Counted from the first letter of the stretch, positions 33,701 through 45,391 are shown. The stretch: DNA of 64,000 nucleotides from Elymus sibiricus (GCA_039707655.1 CM077668.1:397943630-398007629); one strand, 5' to 3'. Notes: generated by a model from the letters alone, not told the origin. A program made the numbers and translations.

Positions 33701-34470
33701 GAGTGGCGCGTGCCGGGTTGGACTGGGAAAGCATGCGCTTGTATTAAGGGGGCTAGGTCTGCTCACCGGCCGCGTACGCAATGCGCAGGAGTGCAAAGGG
33801 CGATGGGCCCAAGACCCCTGAGTGCTTAGGATGTAGACCGGCGTGCTGGCCTCTCTGTTGAGCCTGGGTAGGGCTACGACGTGTCGATCAGCCGAGGCCG
33901 GGCATGGACCGAGTAAGTGTGTCCGGCCAGAGTTAATCGAGTGTGTTGGGTAAGTTGGTGCACCCCTGCAGGGAAGTATTATTAGAATAGCCATGTCCAC
34001 GGTAATGGACGCTCAGAGAGTATCCTGATCTACTACAACTAGAACTGGATACTTGTGATGCTAAATGAATATTATAGCTCCGGGATCGCTTTCTCGCAGG
34101 GAGTCGAGGAAGGATCTCTGGGCATGGCTACTTTTATAATTGTTGCTACTACTATATTTATGTACTAATCTACACTCTTCTAATGCTGCAAGACGCTGAA
34201 GATGCTAGTCTTCGATAGGCTAGGCCTTTCTCTCTATTCTGGCATTTCTGCAGTCTAGTCCACAGATACAGCCCCTTCACTTGAAACCAATGCATAAATA
34301 GAATAGCTCTGATGTAAGTCTTGTGAGTACTTTGGATGAGTACTCACAGTTGCTTGTATTATTTTATTTTGTGTCTAGAGTTGTGTTGTGATATCTTCCC
34401 GTGAGTCCCTGGGCTCGGTCATGCGCATTTGCGTGTATGATTAGTGCACGGTCGAGTCGGGGGCGTCACA
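30720..34470 (+). repeat. 5' LTR of W
   Basis: 3751 bp, TGTAACACCCC to GGGGGCGTCACA. A GC-rich block at 31200-32280 produces many long shadow ORFs repeated in the 3' copy. A four-copy degenerate repeat lies at 33091-33305. Confidence 0.85.
33091..33305 (+). repeat. Four-copy CGAGGGTGATTCCTC repeat in W LTR
   Basis: Copies start near 33093, 33163, 33229 and 33283, spaced about 54-70 bp; the first is degenerate. The same array in reverse complement is in the Z LTR (about 59808-60024). Confidence 0.8.
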
Positions 34471-34472
34471 AG

Positions 34473-34487
34473 TTGGTATCAAAGCCG
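34473..34487 (+). promoter_or_regulatory. Primer-binding site of W
   Basis: TTGGTATCAAAGCC, two bases after the LTR end, fits initiator Met tRNA priming with one change. Confidence 0.8.
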
Positions 34488-35101
34488 ACTGCCTGTAGGA
34501 AGCTCCTTTCCAACTCCTTGGCCGAAGTTGAGTCTAGTCTTTGAAAAAAAATTGTTTTACTAACATGGCTGTGTGGCTTACGGGCCCACATCGCCAGTGG
34601 ATGGGTTTAGGATCTTTTATTCCTCACCTTTACTCTGGGACTCTGATCTCTCATCCTTTCGGGTTAAAGATTTTACTAACTCTAACTTTAGGTTCTCGTG
34701 ATCACATCCACCTGGAGATTTGAATTAACCCTTCTTTGAGTCGTGGGCGAGGTTCTGCTTCACAGTGTCTCGGACTGCAGGATCCTTTTATCGAGGGCAC
34801 CTTACGTTGTCACTTGCAGATTCCTCGCTCCAGTAGTTTTCTCTGACGATGGTGTAGCCTTTGCTATGTCTCGTTGTTGTATCTCTCCACCGCGTGCCTG
34901 CGTGCCTCCTAGTGTGTCTAGCTCTTCCTTTCCGTTCTTGTAAACGCTGGCTTGTAACCGAATCTATGTATGGATCTGTATGTCATGTTTGACTACGATG
35001 ATGTATCTATTGCACTTCTTTCAATGTGCATGTTACTTCATGAATGATTACATACACCTCAAATTGCTTGTTGCTAAACTACCCCCTGTTATTTTAGCAG
35101 G
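34488..35101 (+). other. Leader of W between primer-binding site and gag
   Basis: Non-coding, pyrimidine-rich in parts. No feature beyond a possible splice acceptor TTTTAGCAG at about 35093-35101, directly before the gag ATG. Confidence 0.5.
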
Positions 35102-36331
35102 ATGGTTAGACCCGCAGGTCGTGGCCGTGGTGCTAACAATCCACCACCACCCGACTATATGGCTGCAATGATGCAACAGTTTGAACTGAACCATCAATTC
35201 ATGCAAGGGATAATGGATCAGTTTCCACGTCCGAACATGAATCAACAGTCATTTCCAATAACCTTGCAACACTTTGTTCGCCTCAACCCTGCTGTATTCC
35301 GTAACTCCGTTCAGCCGCTTGATGCTGACGACTGGCTTCGTGACATCACTTATGAGATGGAGTCAGCCAATGTTGCCCCTGACAGCTATGTCACCTTTGC
35401 ATCCTACTTCCTGAAGGGTCCCACTGCTCAATGGTGGGACAGCCACAGACGCACACTGCATGTTGGAACCATCATTACCTGGCCGGAATTCCAGGCTGCT
35501 TTCCGTGCCCGCTACATTCCTCAGGGAATCATGGACCGGAAGAAACGTGAGTTCCGCAACCTCACCCAGGGCAATAAGACTGTGGATGTTTATCAACGGG
35601 AGTTCCTTGAATTGTCTCGCTATGCTGAGGAAGACATTGCTACTGATGCTCGCAGACAGGAGAAGTTCCGTGAAGGGCTCAACCCTGATATCAAGCTTGC
35701 ACTCCTTGTCCAAGACTTCGCCGACTTCGCCACCCTGGTGAACAAGGCCTTTCAGGTTGAGACTGTTCTGAAGGAACACAACGACGCTCTCAAGCGCACC
35801 CATGATGCGGGCTCATCTTCGGGCTCGTCATCGCAGAAGCGCCGCATAGGGATTCCTCACAGCATGTACCATCCAGATGAACCTGCCCCAATGCTGTCTT
35901 ATGTTGCACCTCGTCTGCCTCCTCCACCGCCGGGGCAGCCAAGACCTCAGGCTCCACTGCTTCGAGCTCCTGCTCCCCGTCCCAATGATGGGCTCTGCTT
36001 CAAGTGTGGCCGTCCAGGTCACCCCGCCAGAGAATGCCCTCAGGATCAGAATCAGCTTGCACTTCCCTCTGCTGGCCGTGGTAATGGCCGCGGTAACAAC
36101 CAGCCCCGCAACGACAATGCCAGACCTTCTTTTGGTCGAGGTCAAGCTTACTATGTTGATCTGAATAAAGCTCAAGCCCAGCCTGCTACTGTGAAGGGTA
36201 CTCCTCTTGTTAATTCAGCATCAGCTTCTGTTTTATCTGATTCGGGAGCATCGTACTCATTCAAGCCAAAAGTTTTTGCATACATGCATGGCATTAAATT
36301 TGAGGAATTGAAACGTTCCCGTCGTTCGTGA
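35102..36331 (+). CDS. Gypsy (Tekay-like) gag with protease start, W element
   Basis: 409 aa. The retrotransposon gag domain is at about 60-200 (LKGPTAQWWDSHRRT, FRARYIP, REGLNPDIK). A basic Ser-rich linker follows, then a Pro-rich stretch and one CCHC knuckle CFKCGRPGHPARECP at about 298-312. A Gly/Arg/Asn-rich tail ends at the first protease motif LSDSGASYSF near 383. The frame then meets a deletion joint and stops. Gag would form the virus-like particle. Enzymes would have to come from a related element such as Z. The frame is intact despite LTR age, which hints at selection or at chance survival. Confidence 0.85.
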   Translation: MVRPAGRGRGANNPPPPDYMAAMMQQFELNHQFMQGIMDQFPRPNMNQQSFPITLQHFVRLNPAVFRNSVQPLDADDWLRDITYEMESANVAPDSYVTFASYFLKGPTAQWWDSHRRTLHVGTIITWPEFQAAFRARYIPQGIMDRKKREFRNLTQGNKTVDVYQREFLELSRYAEEDIATDARRQEKFREGLNPDIKLALLVQDFADFATLVNKAFQVETVLKEHNDALKRTHDAGSSSGSSSQKRRIGIPHSMYHPDEPAPMLSYVAPRLPPPPPGQPRPQAPLLRAPAPRPNDGLCFKCGRPGHPARECPQDQNQLALPSAGRGNGRGNNQPRNDNARPSFGRGQAYYVDLNKAQAQPATVKGTPLVNSASASVLSDSGASYSFKPKVFAYMHGIKFEELKRSRRS

Positions 36332-36420
36332 GTTCTAAGAGGTATTTCCAGAAGAACTTTCAGGAATACCCCGATCTCTTTCCCTTCTACCTCCTGAATT
36401 CTCGGGACGAGAATTTCTTT
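36303..36420 (+). pseudogene. Remnant of W pol: protease-RT linker fused to pol C-terminus
   Basis: In a frame other than gag, 36317-36361 reads VPVVREF, a stop, then EVFPEELSG, the linker that precedes Gypsy RT. It passes directly into EYPDLF, which is the pol C-terminus seen in element Z at about 62530. RT, RNase H and integrase are therefore deleted between them. Confidence 0.7.
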
Positions 36421-36434
36421 TAGAGGAGGAGAAT
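36421..36434 (+). promoter_or_regulatory. Polypurine tract of W
   Basis: AGAGGAGGAGAAT lies directly before the 3' LTR. The same tract occurs in Z. Confidence 0.8.
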
Positions 36435-38005
36435 TGTAACACCCCTAAGAAATGAGCTACCGTAATCCCTTATGATCAATGCCAAGTCATCTTGATTTAC
36501 AGTGCTTGATCATCATTGGTTCATATCTCATTTCAAATTCCACTTCAAATTAAAATTTGAATGGCAAGAGAAATTTGAAGTTGCACAAAAATTGCTGCAA
36601 AATAGTTCATCTTTTAGCAAAAATTCCCTAACAAATGATTGCTAAGGAAAACAACATCACCTTAATGCTAAGGTGGACTATAGCAATTAATTTAGTGCCA
36701 TTTCAGCATATTATAATGCCATTTTATTTGTGGAAAATCCATGTGGATTCAAATAATCCCCAAACTTTTTGTGGCAGTGCCAAATAACACTAAGTAATTA
36801 TGTGGCCTAGTCCCACATTTTTATAAAATGTTTTGGTAGCCCTAAAAATTTCATTTCTGTCTTTGTTTATTAATTAAAAGGAAAAACAGAAGACAACAGA
36901 AAAAGGAAAAACTACCTGGCTTAACTGGCGCTGGCCTACGGCCCAAGCCGGCCCAGCCCACCTCTCCTCCTCCTACCTGCTCCCGCCGCCGTGTCGGCGC
37001 GCCCATGGCCGCATGCGCGCGCTCCGACCGCGATTCGCCACCGGCCGGCTACAGGCGCTCGCCGGTGGATAAGGACGCCTCCAACCACTCCCCTGGCCTC
37101 CCCGCACTCACTCTTCCCTCCTCCCTCTCCCTCTCCGTCGATCTGGAGAAGGGGCCGACGCGGCCATCGCCGTTCGCCATTCGTACCCGCGGCCACCAGC
37201 CTCCCCGACGCCCGGGAGGACGTCCAGTAGCTGCGCCGCCTTCGTCCACGTCGTCTGAGCTCGTTCGCTCGACCGGAGCCGCACCACATTGCCGACATGC
37301 CCTTCTTCTTCAACCTCGGGCATCGAAGGCCGCCACCGTCGATTCGTCGCCGTCCGGCCCTCCGTGAGCAAGGCGAGCTACTGCGTGACCTCGCTGTGAG
37401 CACGCGCTTCCTTCCCCTCTGTTTTCTCTCTGTTTCTGCGCCTGTAGCCGTCCCTGCCATGACCGCCCGAAGCTTCCGCCGCCGCTGTCAGTCGCCGTCG
37501 TAGCTAGGGCCACTGTCACGCATGCTCGACCCCCGCAGCGAAATCCTGGTGCTCCTAGGAGTCGAATGCGCGCACGCACGCGCCTCCCCAAGTCCCGTGG
37601 CCGCGGATCCGTAGACGTCTGAACACCGGCGCCGCCGTCGATGATGCTTCGCTCAACTACGGTCACCCCAGCTCGCGAGACCACCGTAGATCGACGCGGC
37701 TTCGACTCCGCGTTCGAACAAACCCCCTCGCGCGCGAAATGGTCCACCGCAGCGGATTGCCGACGAGACCCGAGGCGCGCCACTGTGTTTGATGGTCGCA
37801 GGAGCAATTTCGGCGCCGCCCGCTGACGTGGTGGCCACGTGGCACCTCCTGGGTCACTGGCAGCTGGGTCCCGCGGGCCCAATTGACCCAGTTGACTAGG
37901 TCAACCTGCTGACTGATTGGCCTGGTCCCAGTCACTGACCAGTGGGGCCCAGATGACTGGTCAACAGCTGACCAGCTGACTTAGCTGACCGGGCCCACTG
38001 TCAGC
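36435..38005 (+). repeat. 3' LTR of W, truncated
   Basis: Matches 30720 to about 32284. It is cut by the X LTR at 38006; the rest should lie right of the window. Confidence 0.85.
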
Positions 38006-39521
38006 TGCTACTTGTAGCTTGCGTTGGTATTATCCCCGAAGAGGAAGGGATGATGCAGCACAGCAGAGGTAACTATTTCCCTCAGTTATGAAACCAAGGT
38101 TATCAATCCAGTAGGAGAACCACGCAACACCTCGTTAGCAGTACCTGCACACAAACAACAAATCCTTGCACCAACGCGAACGAGGGGTTGTCAATCCCTC
38201 GGCGGTAAGTTGCAAGATTAAATTGTATGGTGATAGATAGATAGATTGAAACAAAAATACAAAATAAAATAAATAAAAGAAAAGTGCAGCAAATATTTTT
38301 AGGGTTTTAGTAAATAATTTAGATAGACCCGAGGGCCATAGTTTTCACCAGAGGCTTCTCTCAAGAAAATAGCATACGGTGGGTAGACAAATTACTGTTG
38401 GGCAATTGATAGAAAAGCAAATAATCATGACGATATCCAAGGCAATGATCATGTATATAGGCATCACGTCCGAGACAAGTAGACCGACTCCTGCCTGCAT
38501 CTAATACTATTACTCCACACATCGACCGCTATCCAGCATGCATCTAGTGTATTAAGTCCATAAAGAACGGAGTAACGCCTTAAGAACGATGACATGATGT
38601 AGACAAGATAAACTCACGTATGAATAAACCCCATCTTTTTACCCTTAAAAGCAACGATACATACGTGTCATGTCCCATTCTGTCACTGGGATTGAGCACC
38701 GCAAGATCGAACCCATTACAAAGCACCTCTTCCCATGGCAAGATAAATCAATCTAGTTGGCCAAATCAAATCAATAGATCAGAGAAGAAATATTATTCAT
38801 GGATAATCTGATCATAAACTCACAATTCATCGGATCCCAACAAACACACCGCAAAAAGTGATTACATCGGATAGAACTCCAAGAACATCGAGGAGAACAT
38901 TGTATTTAAGATCAAAAAGAGACAAGAAGCCATCTAGCTACTAACTATGGACCCGAAGGTCTGTGGTAAACTACTCACGCATCATCGGAAGGGCAGCAAG
39001 GTTGGTGTAGAGCCCCTCCATGATCGATTCCCCCTCCGGCGGAGTGCCGGAGAAGGCCTCCAGATGGGATCTCTCGAGAACAGAAACTTGCGGCGGCGGA
39101 GAAAGTATTTCGTGGACTCTCTGGTTGGTTTCCCGATTTTTGGGAATTTATATTGGTGGAATTAGGTCAAACGGAGCTGAGGTGGGCCCACGAGGCACCA
39201 GGGCGCGCCTGCCCCCCCAGGTGCACCCTGGTGGCTCGTGGCCACCTCCTCTGGCGTCTGGTCTTCTCTCGAAGCTTCTAGTGTTTATCTTTTCCGGAAA
39301 AAAATCTCCAAAAAGTTTCGTGGCGTTTGGACTTCGTTTGGTATTGATTTTCTGTAAAACCAAAAACAGGCAGAAAACAGCAACTGGCACTGGGCACTGA
39401 GTTAATAGGTTAGTCCCAAAAAATGATATATAATTGCTGTAAATGTATATAAAAACATCCAAGATTGATAATATAACAGCATGGAACAATCAAAAATTAT
39501 AGATACGTTGGAGACGTATCA
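38006..39521 (-). repeat. 3' LTR of element X (Gypsy, Sabrina/Fatima-type)
   Basis: 1516 bp, read on the minus strand from TGATACGTCTCCAACG (39521) to ACAAGTAGCA (38006). A purine tract lies on its internal side at right. It carries the GGCGCGCC hairpin region near 39183-39247. ORFs within it are not genes. Confidence 0.8.
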
Positions 39522-40338
39522 GCATCCCCAAGCTTAATTCCTGCTCGTCCTCGAGTAGGTAAATGATAAAACAGAATTTTTGATGTGGAATGCTGCCTAT
39601 CATATTCATCATATTTTCTTTTCGTTTATACCATGGACATTGGACTTGAATGATTCAAAGCAATAGTCTATAGTTTGACATGAAGATATAAATACTCAAG
39701 CATGCTAACAAGCAACCATGTCTTTCAAAATATCAACGCTAAAGAAAGTTATACCTAGCCCATTATGCTCAATCATTGATCCATTCATGAAACACACTCA
39801 AATATTAGCTACATCCAATGCACAAGTATGACAATAGTGCTCTCTAGTTGGTGCTTTTGTAAGAGAAGACGGAGACTCAAATAAAAAAAAATTGCATAAA
39901 AGTAAATAGATAGGCCCTTCACAGAGAGAAGCAGAGATTTGTCAAATGTGCCAGAGCTCAAAGCTTAAATTAGAGAGATAAAAATATTTTGAGAGGCATG
40001 CTTTTCCTGTCAACGAAAACGACCGAGAATTCCCAATATTTTCCATGCTAGATACATCATAGGCGGTTCCCAAACTTACTTAGAACGGCATTGAAATACC
40101 GCATATAGGTAGGTATGGTGGACTCATTTGGCACAACTTGGGTTTAAAGAGTTTGGATGCACAAGCAGTATTTCCGCTTAGTACAAATGAAGGCTAGCAA
40201 ATAGACTGAGAAGCAACCAACCAAAAAGCGAAAACGGTCATAAACATGCATTGAACATAACTAACACCGAATAATGCACCATAAGTAGGATATAATTTCA
40301 TTGCATAACTATTGACTTGCTGTGCATGCATAGGAAAT
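39522..40338 (-). mobile_element. Element X, 3' internal non-coding region (part 1)
   Basis: It starts with the purine tract (TTAAGCTTGGGGATGC on the minus strand, 39522-39537). Its body resembles the 3' non-coding part of element Y; both contain AAAAGTAAATAGATAGGCCC (39898 and 51418). It is interrupted at 40339 by the Angela-type element and resumes at 49379. Confidence 0.7.
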
Positions 40339-42200
40339 TGTTGGGGAACGTTGCATGGGAAACAAAAGTTTTCCTACGCACACATAAGATCTATCCATGG
40401 TGATGAGCATCTACGAGAGGGAGAGTGAATCTACATACCCTTGTAGATCGCTAAGCGGAAGCGTTAATAAACGCGGTTGATGTAGTCGAACGTCTTCGCG
40501 ATCCAAATCGCCGAGCGTCCCGCGATCCAATCACGATCCTTCCGATCTAGTGCCGAACGGACGGCACCTCCGCGTTCAACACACGTACGGCTTGATGACG
40601 CCTTCACCTCCTCGATCCAGCGAGCGATGATGAAGTAGTGGTTGAGTTCCAGCAGCACGACGGCGTGGTGATGGTGGTGAGGAACAATCTCTGCAGGGCT
40701 TCGCCAAGCACTACGGAGATTATGACGGAGGAACTAGAAGGCTAGGGTTGCCGGCACACGGCTTGGGAAATCCTGATGTGTCCCGCGTGCTAGCCCTGCC
40801 CCTCTATTTATATGTTGAGCCTTGGGGTCTAAACTTGGAGTAAAAGCCTCCTCCGGGTCGGTTTTGCCCGCACAAGGTCGGTTTGGCCCGCAGGGAAAGA
40901 GTCCAACTCGGATCCCTGCCGAACCGTGCACAGCCGCGCACAAGCGGTAGTACCGCTTCACACAAGCGGTAGTACCGCTTGGGCGGTAGTACCGCTTCAC
41001 ACAAGCGGTAGTACCGCTCGGGCGGTAGTACCGCTTCACCAAGCGGTAGTACCGCTTACGCGGCAGCAAAACTACTTTTGCACTTTCCAATACCTTGTGG
41101 GCTTTATCCCTTTGGCTCATATAAAGTGTTGCTGCACCCGAACACTTCGGTAAACATCCGGAACCCCTTCCGGTGAACTCCGGAACCCTTCCGGAGATCA
41201 AAACACTATTATCACATATATCAATCTTTACCTCCGGACTATTCCGGAGATCCTCGTCATGTCCGGGATCTTATCCGGGACTCCGAACAACTTTCGGTCA
41301 CCAACATAATAACTCAATTATACTAATCGTCACCAAACGTTAAGTGTGTAGACCCTGCGGGTTCGAGAACTATGTAGACATGACCGAGACACCTCTACGG
41401 CCAATAACCAATAGCGGGACCTGGATGCCCATATTGGCTCCTACATATTCTACGAAGATCTTTATCGGTCGAACCTCTATGTCAAGGATTCAGTTAATCC
41501 CGTATGCTGTTCCCTTTGTTCTTCGGTATGTTACTTGCCCGAGATTCGATCGTCGGTATCACTATACCTAGTTCAATCTCGTTACCGGCAAGTCTCTTTA
41601 CTCGTTCCGTAATACAAGATCTCGTGGCTAACACTTTAGTCACATTGCTTGCAAGGCTCATTGTGATGTTGTATTACCGAGTGGGCCCTGAGATACCTCT
41701 CCGTCATACGGAGTAACAAATCCCAGTCTTGATCCATGCCAACCCAACAGACACCCTCGGAGATACCTGTAGAGCACCTTTATAGTCACCCAGTTACGTT
41801 GCGACGTTTGATACACACAAGGTATTCCTCCGGTGTCAGTGAGTTGCATGATCTCATGGTCAAAGGAACAGATACTTGACATGCAGAAAACAATAGCAAT
41901 AAACTGACACGATCAAATGCTACGTTTACAGTTTGGGTCTTGTCCATCACATCATTCTCCTAATGATGTGATCCCGTTATCAAATGACATCTCATGTCAA
42001 TGGCTAGGAAACCTTAACCATCTTTGATCAACGAGCTAGTCAACTAGAGGCTTACTAGGGACACAGTGTTGTCTATGTACCCACACATGTATTTGAGTTT
42101 CCAATCAATACAATTATAGCATGGATAATAAACGATTATCATTAACAAGGAAATATAATAATAACCAATTTATTATTGCCTCTAGGGCATATTTCCAACA
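40339..42200 (-). repeat. 3' LTR of Angela-type element
   Basis: Minus strand TGTTGGAAATATGCCC to GTTCCCCAACA. Contains the TATA box ATATAAATAG (about 40803-40812) and a palindrome array (40942-41057). Confidence 0.95.
40942..41057. repeat. Hairpin minisatellite in Angela LTR, six units
   Basis: Six copies of RRGCGGTAGTACCGCTY, each with inverted arms AGCGGTA/TACCGCT. The array lies upstream of the TATA box on the minus strand. The same array is at 48115-48230. Confidence 0.9.
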
Positions 42201-42250
42201 GTCTCCCACTTGCACTAGAGTCAATAATCTAGTTCACATCACTATGTGAT

Positions 42251-45200
42251 TTACATTGTAATGAATCGAACACCCATGCAGTTCTGGTGTTGTTCATGTT
42301 TAGCCCTTGGAAGAGGTTTAGTCAACGGATCTGCAACATTTAGATCCGTGTGTACTTTGCAAATATTTATGTCGTCCTCCTTGATGTAATCGCGGATGGA
42401 ATTGAAACGTCGCTTTATGTGTCTGGTCCTCTTGTGAAATCTTGGTTCCTTGGCTAGAGCAATGGCACCAGTATTATCACAAAACAGAGTCATTGGGTTA
42501 AGTGCACTAGGCACTACTCCAAGATCTGTCATGAACTCCTTCATCCAGACACCTTCCTTCGCCGCCTCCGAGGCAGCGATGTACTCCGCTTCGCATGTAG
42601 AATCTGCTACCACGCTTTGCTTGGAACTGCACCAGCTAACCGCACCCCCATTAAGAATAAATACGTATCCGGTTTGCGACTTAGAGTCATCCGGATCAGT
42701 GTCAAAGCTTGCATCGACGTAACCCTTTACGACGAGCTCTTGATCACCTCCATAAACGAGAAACATGTCCTTAGTCCTTTTCAGGTACTTCAGGATATTC
42801 TTGACCGCCGTCCAGTGTTCCATTCCTGGATCACTTTGAAACCTTCCGACCATACTTATGGCAAGGCTGACATCGGGTCTTGTGCACAGCATTGCATACA
42901 TGATAGAGCCTATGGCCGAAGCATAGGGGATGACACTCATCTTTTCTCTATCTTCTGCAGTCACTGGGCATTGAGTCTTACTCAACTTCACACCTTGCAA
43001 AACAGGCAAGAACCCCTTCTTGGACTGATCCATTTTGAACTTCTTCAAAATCTTATCAAGGTATGTGCTTTGTGAAAGTCCTATTAAGCGTCTTGATCTA
43101 TCTCTATAGATCTTGATGCCTAATATGAAAGCAGCTTCTCCTAGGTCCTTCATTGAAAAACTCTTGTTCAAATATTCCTTTACGCTTTCCAGCATTTCTA
43201 TATTGTTTCCAATCAGCAATATGTCATCCACATATAATATTAGAAACGCTATAGAGCTCCCACTCACTTTCTTGTAAATACAAGCTTCTCCGTAAACTTG
43301 TATAAACTCGAACGCTTTGATCACCTCATCAAAACGAAGATTCCAACTCCGAGATGCTTGCACCAGTCCATAAATGGATCGCTGGAGTTTGCAAACTTTG
43401 TCAGCATTCTCTGGATCGACAAAACCTTCTGGTTGCATCATATACAACTCTTCCTTAAGGTAACCGTTAAGGAACGCTGTTTTGACATCCATCTGCCAAA
43501 TTTCATAATCGAAAAAGGCAGCTATTGCTAACATGATTCTGACGGACTTAAGCATCGCTACGGGTGAGAAGGTCTCATCGTAGTCAACTCCTTGAACTTG
43601 TGAAAAACCCTTTGCCACAAGTCGAGCTTTATAGACGGTAACATTACCGTCCGCGTCCGTCTTCCTCTTAAAGATCCATTTGTTCTGAATGGCCTTACGC
43701 CCTTCAGGTAATACTTCCAAAGTCCATACTTTGTTTTCATACATGGATCCCATCTCGGATTTCATGGCCTCTAACCACTTCTCGGAATCCGGGCCCATCA
43801 TCGCTTCTCCATAGCTCGTAGGTTCATCGTTGCTTAACAACATGACCTCTAAGACAGGGTTGCCGTACCACTCAGGAGCAGTACGCGTCCTTGTCGACCT
43901 ACGAGGTTCGATAGCAACTTGATCCAAAGCTTCATGATCATCATCATTAACTTCCTCTTCAGCTAATGTAGGCTCGACAGAAACAACTTTCTGCGTTGCG
44001 CTACTTTTAGGTTGAAGTAAAGGTTCAATAACCTCATCAAGTTCTATCTTCCTCCCACTCAATTCTTTCGAGAGAAACTCTTTCTCAAGAAATGTTCCGT
44101 TTTTAGCGACAAACACTTTGCCTTCGGATCTGAGGTAGAAGGTATACCCAACTGTCTCTTTTGGGTATCCTATGAAGACGCATTTCTCCGCTTTGGGTTC
44201 CAGCTTTTCAGGCTGAAGCTTTTTGACATAAGCATCACATCCCCAAACTTTAAGAAACGACAGCTTTGGCTTCTTGCCAAACCAAAGTTCATATGGCGTC
44301 GTCTCAACGGATTTCGATGGTGCCCTATTTAAAGTGAATGCAGCTGTCTCTAATGCATAACCCCAAAACGATAGTGGCAAATCGGCAAGAGACATCATAG
44401 ATCGCACCATATCCAATAAAGTTCGATTACGACGTTCGGACACACCATTACGCTGTGGTGTTCCAGGCGGTGTCAATTGTGAAACAATTCCACACTGTCT
44501 TAAGTGACTGCCAAACTCATAACTCAGATATTCTCCTCCTCGATCAGATCGTAGGAATTTAATCTTCTTGTTACGATGATTCTCAACTTCACTCTGAAAT
44601 TGTTTGAACTTTTCAAATGTTTCAGACTTGTGTTTCATTAAGTAAATATACCCATATCTACTTAAGTCATCAGTGAAGGTGAGAAAGTAACGATAACCAC
44701 CGCGCGCCTCAATACTCATCGGACCGCACACATCAGTATGTATGATTTCCAATAAGTCACTTGCCCGTTCCATTATTCCAGAGAACGGCGTTTTAGTCAT
44801 CTTTCCCATGAGGCATGGCTCACATGTGTCAAGTGATTCAAAATCAAGTGACTCCAAAAGTCCATCAGCATGGAGCTTCCTCATGCGTTTTACGCCAATA
44901 TGACCTAAACGGCAGTGCCACAAGAAAGTGGTATTATCATTATCAATTCTACATCTTTTGGCATCAATGTTATGAACATGTGTATCATTACTATCGAGAT
45001 TCAATAAGAATAAACCCCTCACATCGGGTGCATGACCATAAAAGATATTACTCATATAAATAGAACAACCATTATTCTCTGATTTAAATGAGTAACCGTC
45101 TCGCAATAAACAAGATCCAGATATAATGTTCATGCTTAACGCAGGCACCAAATAACACTTATTTAGGTTCATCACTAATCCCGACGGTAATCGAAGAGCG

Positions 45201-45391
45201 AGCGTGCCAACGGCGATCACATCAACCTTGGAACCATTTCCCACGCGCATCGTCACTTCGTCCTTTGCCAGCCTCCGTCTATTCCGCAGTTCCTGTTTTT
45301 GAGTTGCAAATATGAGCAACCGCACCGGTATCAAATACCCAGGCACTACAACGAGAGTTGGTAAGGTACACATCAATAACATGTATATCAT
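42251..45391 (-). CDS. Copia pol (integrase, RT, RNase H), Angela/BARE type
   Basis: Open for 1046 codons. The first residues (to about 33) are only frame overlap with gag. Zinc region WHCRLGH to CEPC at about 158-193. Integrase catalytic residues are D220 (HTDVCGP), D283 (SDRGGEY) and E319 (GVSERRN), with 35 residues between the last two. RT starts at about 570 with [11 protein letters not shown] and YVDDILL at 720. RNase H has YVDASF near 855, and ADPLTKPL lies near the end. No stop or frameshift inside. The mature enzyme would need frame continuity with gag-protease, which this copy lacks. Confidence 0.93.
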   Translation of the reverse strand: MIYMLLMCTLPTLVVVPGYLIPVRLLIFATQKQELRNRRRLAKDEVTMRVGNGSKVDVIAVGTLALRLPSGLVMNLNKCYLVPALSMNIISGSCLLRDGYSFKSENNGCSIYMSNIFYGHAPDVRGLFLLNLDSNDTHVHNIDAKRCRIDNDNTTFLWHCRLGHIGVKRMRKLHADGLLESLDFESLDTCEPCLMGKMTKTPFSGIMERASDLLEIIHTDVCGPMSIEARGGYRYFLTFTDDLSRYGYIYLMKHKSETFEKFKQFQSEVENHRNKKIKFLRSDRGGEYLSYEFGSHLRQCGIVSQLTPPGTPQRNGVSERRNRTLLDMVRSMMSLADLPLSFWGYALETAAFTLNRAPSKSVETTPYELWFGKKPKLSFLKVWGCDAYVKKLQPEKLEPKAEKCVFIGYPKETVGYTFYLRSEGKVFVAKNGTFLEKEFLSKELSGRKIELDEVIEPLLQPKSSATQKVVSVEPTLAEEEVNDDDHEALDQVAIEPRRSTRTRTAPEWYGNPVLEVMLLSNDEPTSYGEAMMGPDSEKWLEAMKSEMGSMYENKVWTLEVLPEGRKAIQNKWIFKRKTDADGNVTVYKARLVAKGFSQVQGVDYDETFSPVAMLKSVRIMLAIAAFFDYEIWQMDVKTAFLNGYLKEELYMMQPEGFVDPENADKVCKLQRSIYGLVQASRSWNLRFDEVIKAFEFIQVYGEACIYKKVSGSSIAFLILYVDDILLIGNNIEMLESVKEYLNKSFSMKDLGEAAFILGIKIYRDRSRRLIGLSQSTYLDKILKKFKMDQSKKGFLPVLQGVKLSKTQCPVTAEDREKMSVIPYASAIGSIMYAMLCTRPDVSLAISMVGRFQSDPGMEHWTAVKNILKYLKRTKDMFLVYGGDQELVVKGYVDASFDTDPDDSKSQTGYVFILNGGAVSWCSSKQSVVADSTCEAEYIAASEAAKEGVWMKEFMTDLGVVPSALNPMTLFCDNTGAIALAKEPRFHKRTRHIKRRFNSIRDYIKEDDINICKVHTDLNVADPLTKPLPRAKHEQHQNCMGVRFITM

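Larger units (their letters stand above)
30720..38005 (+). mobile_element. Element W: gag-only Tekay-like Gypsy, 3' LTR truncated by X
   Basis: 5' LTR 30720-34470 (3751 bp), primer-binding site, gag, a short remnant of pol, purine tract, then the first 1.6 kb of the 3' LTR, cut at 38005 by element X. Reverse transcriptase, RNase H and integrase are missing. The last coding bases and purine tract match the same region of element Z, which keeps integrase, so W is a deletion derivative of that lineage. The LTR copies differ clearly (8 of about 52 bases around 31290/37005), so W is older than its inserts. Confidence 0.85.

Noticed and set aside
40942..41057. CRISPR-like array
   Set aside because: Repeats are 17-bp palindromic units with almost no spacer, inside a plant retrotransposon LTR.
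40734..41201. 155-aa ORF repeated exactly at 47907-48374
   Set aside because: It is a copy made by LTR duplication and its repetitive content comes from the hairpin array.
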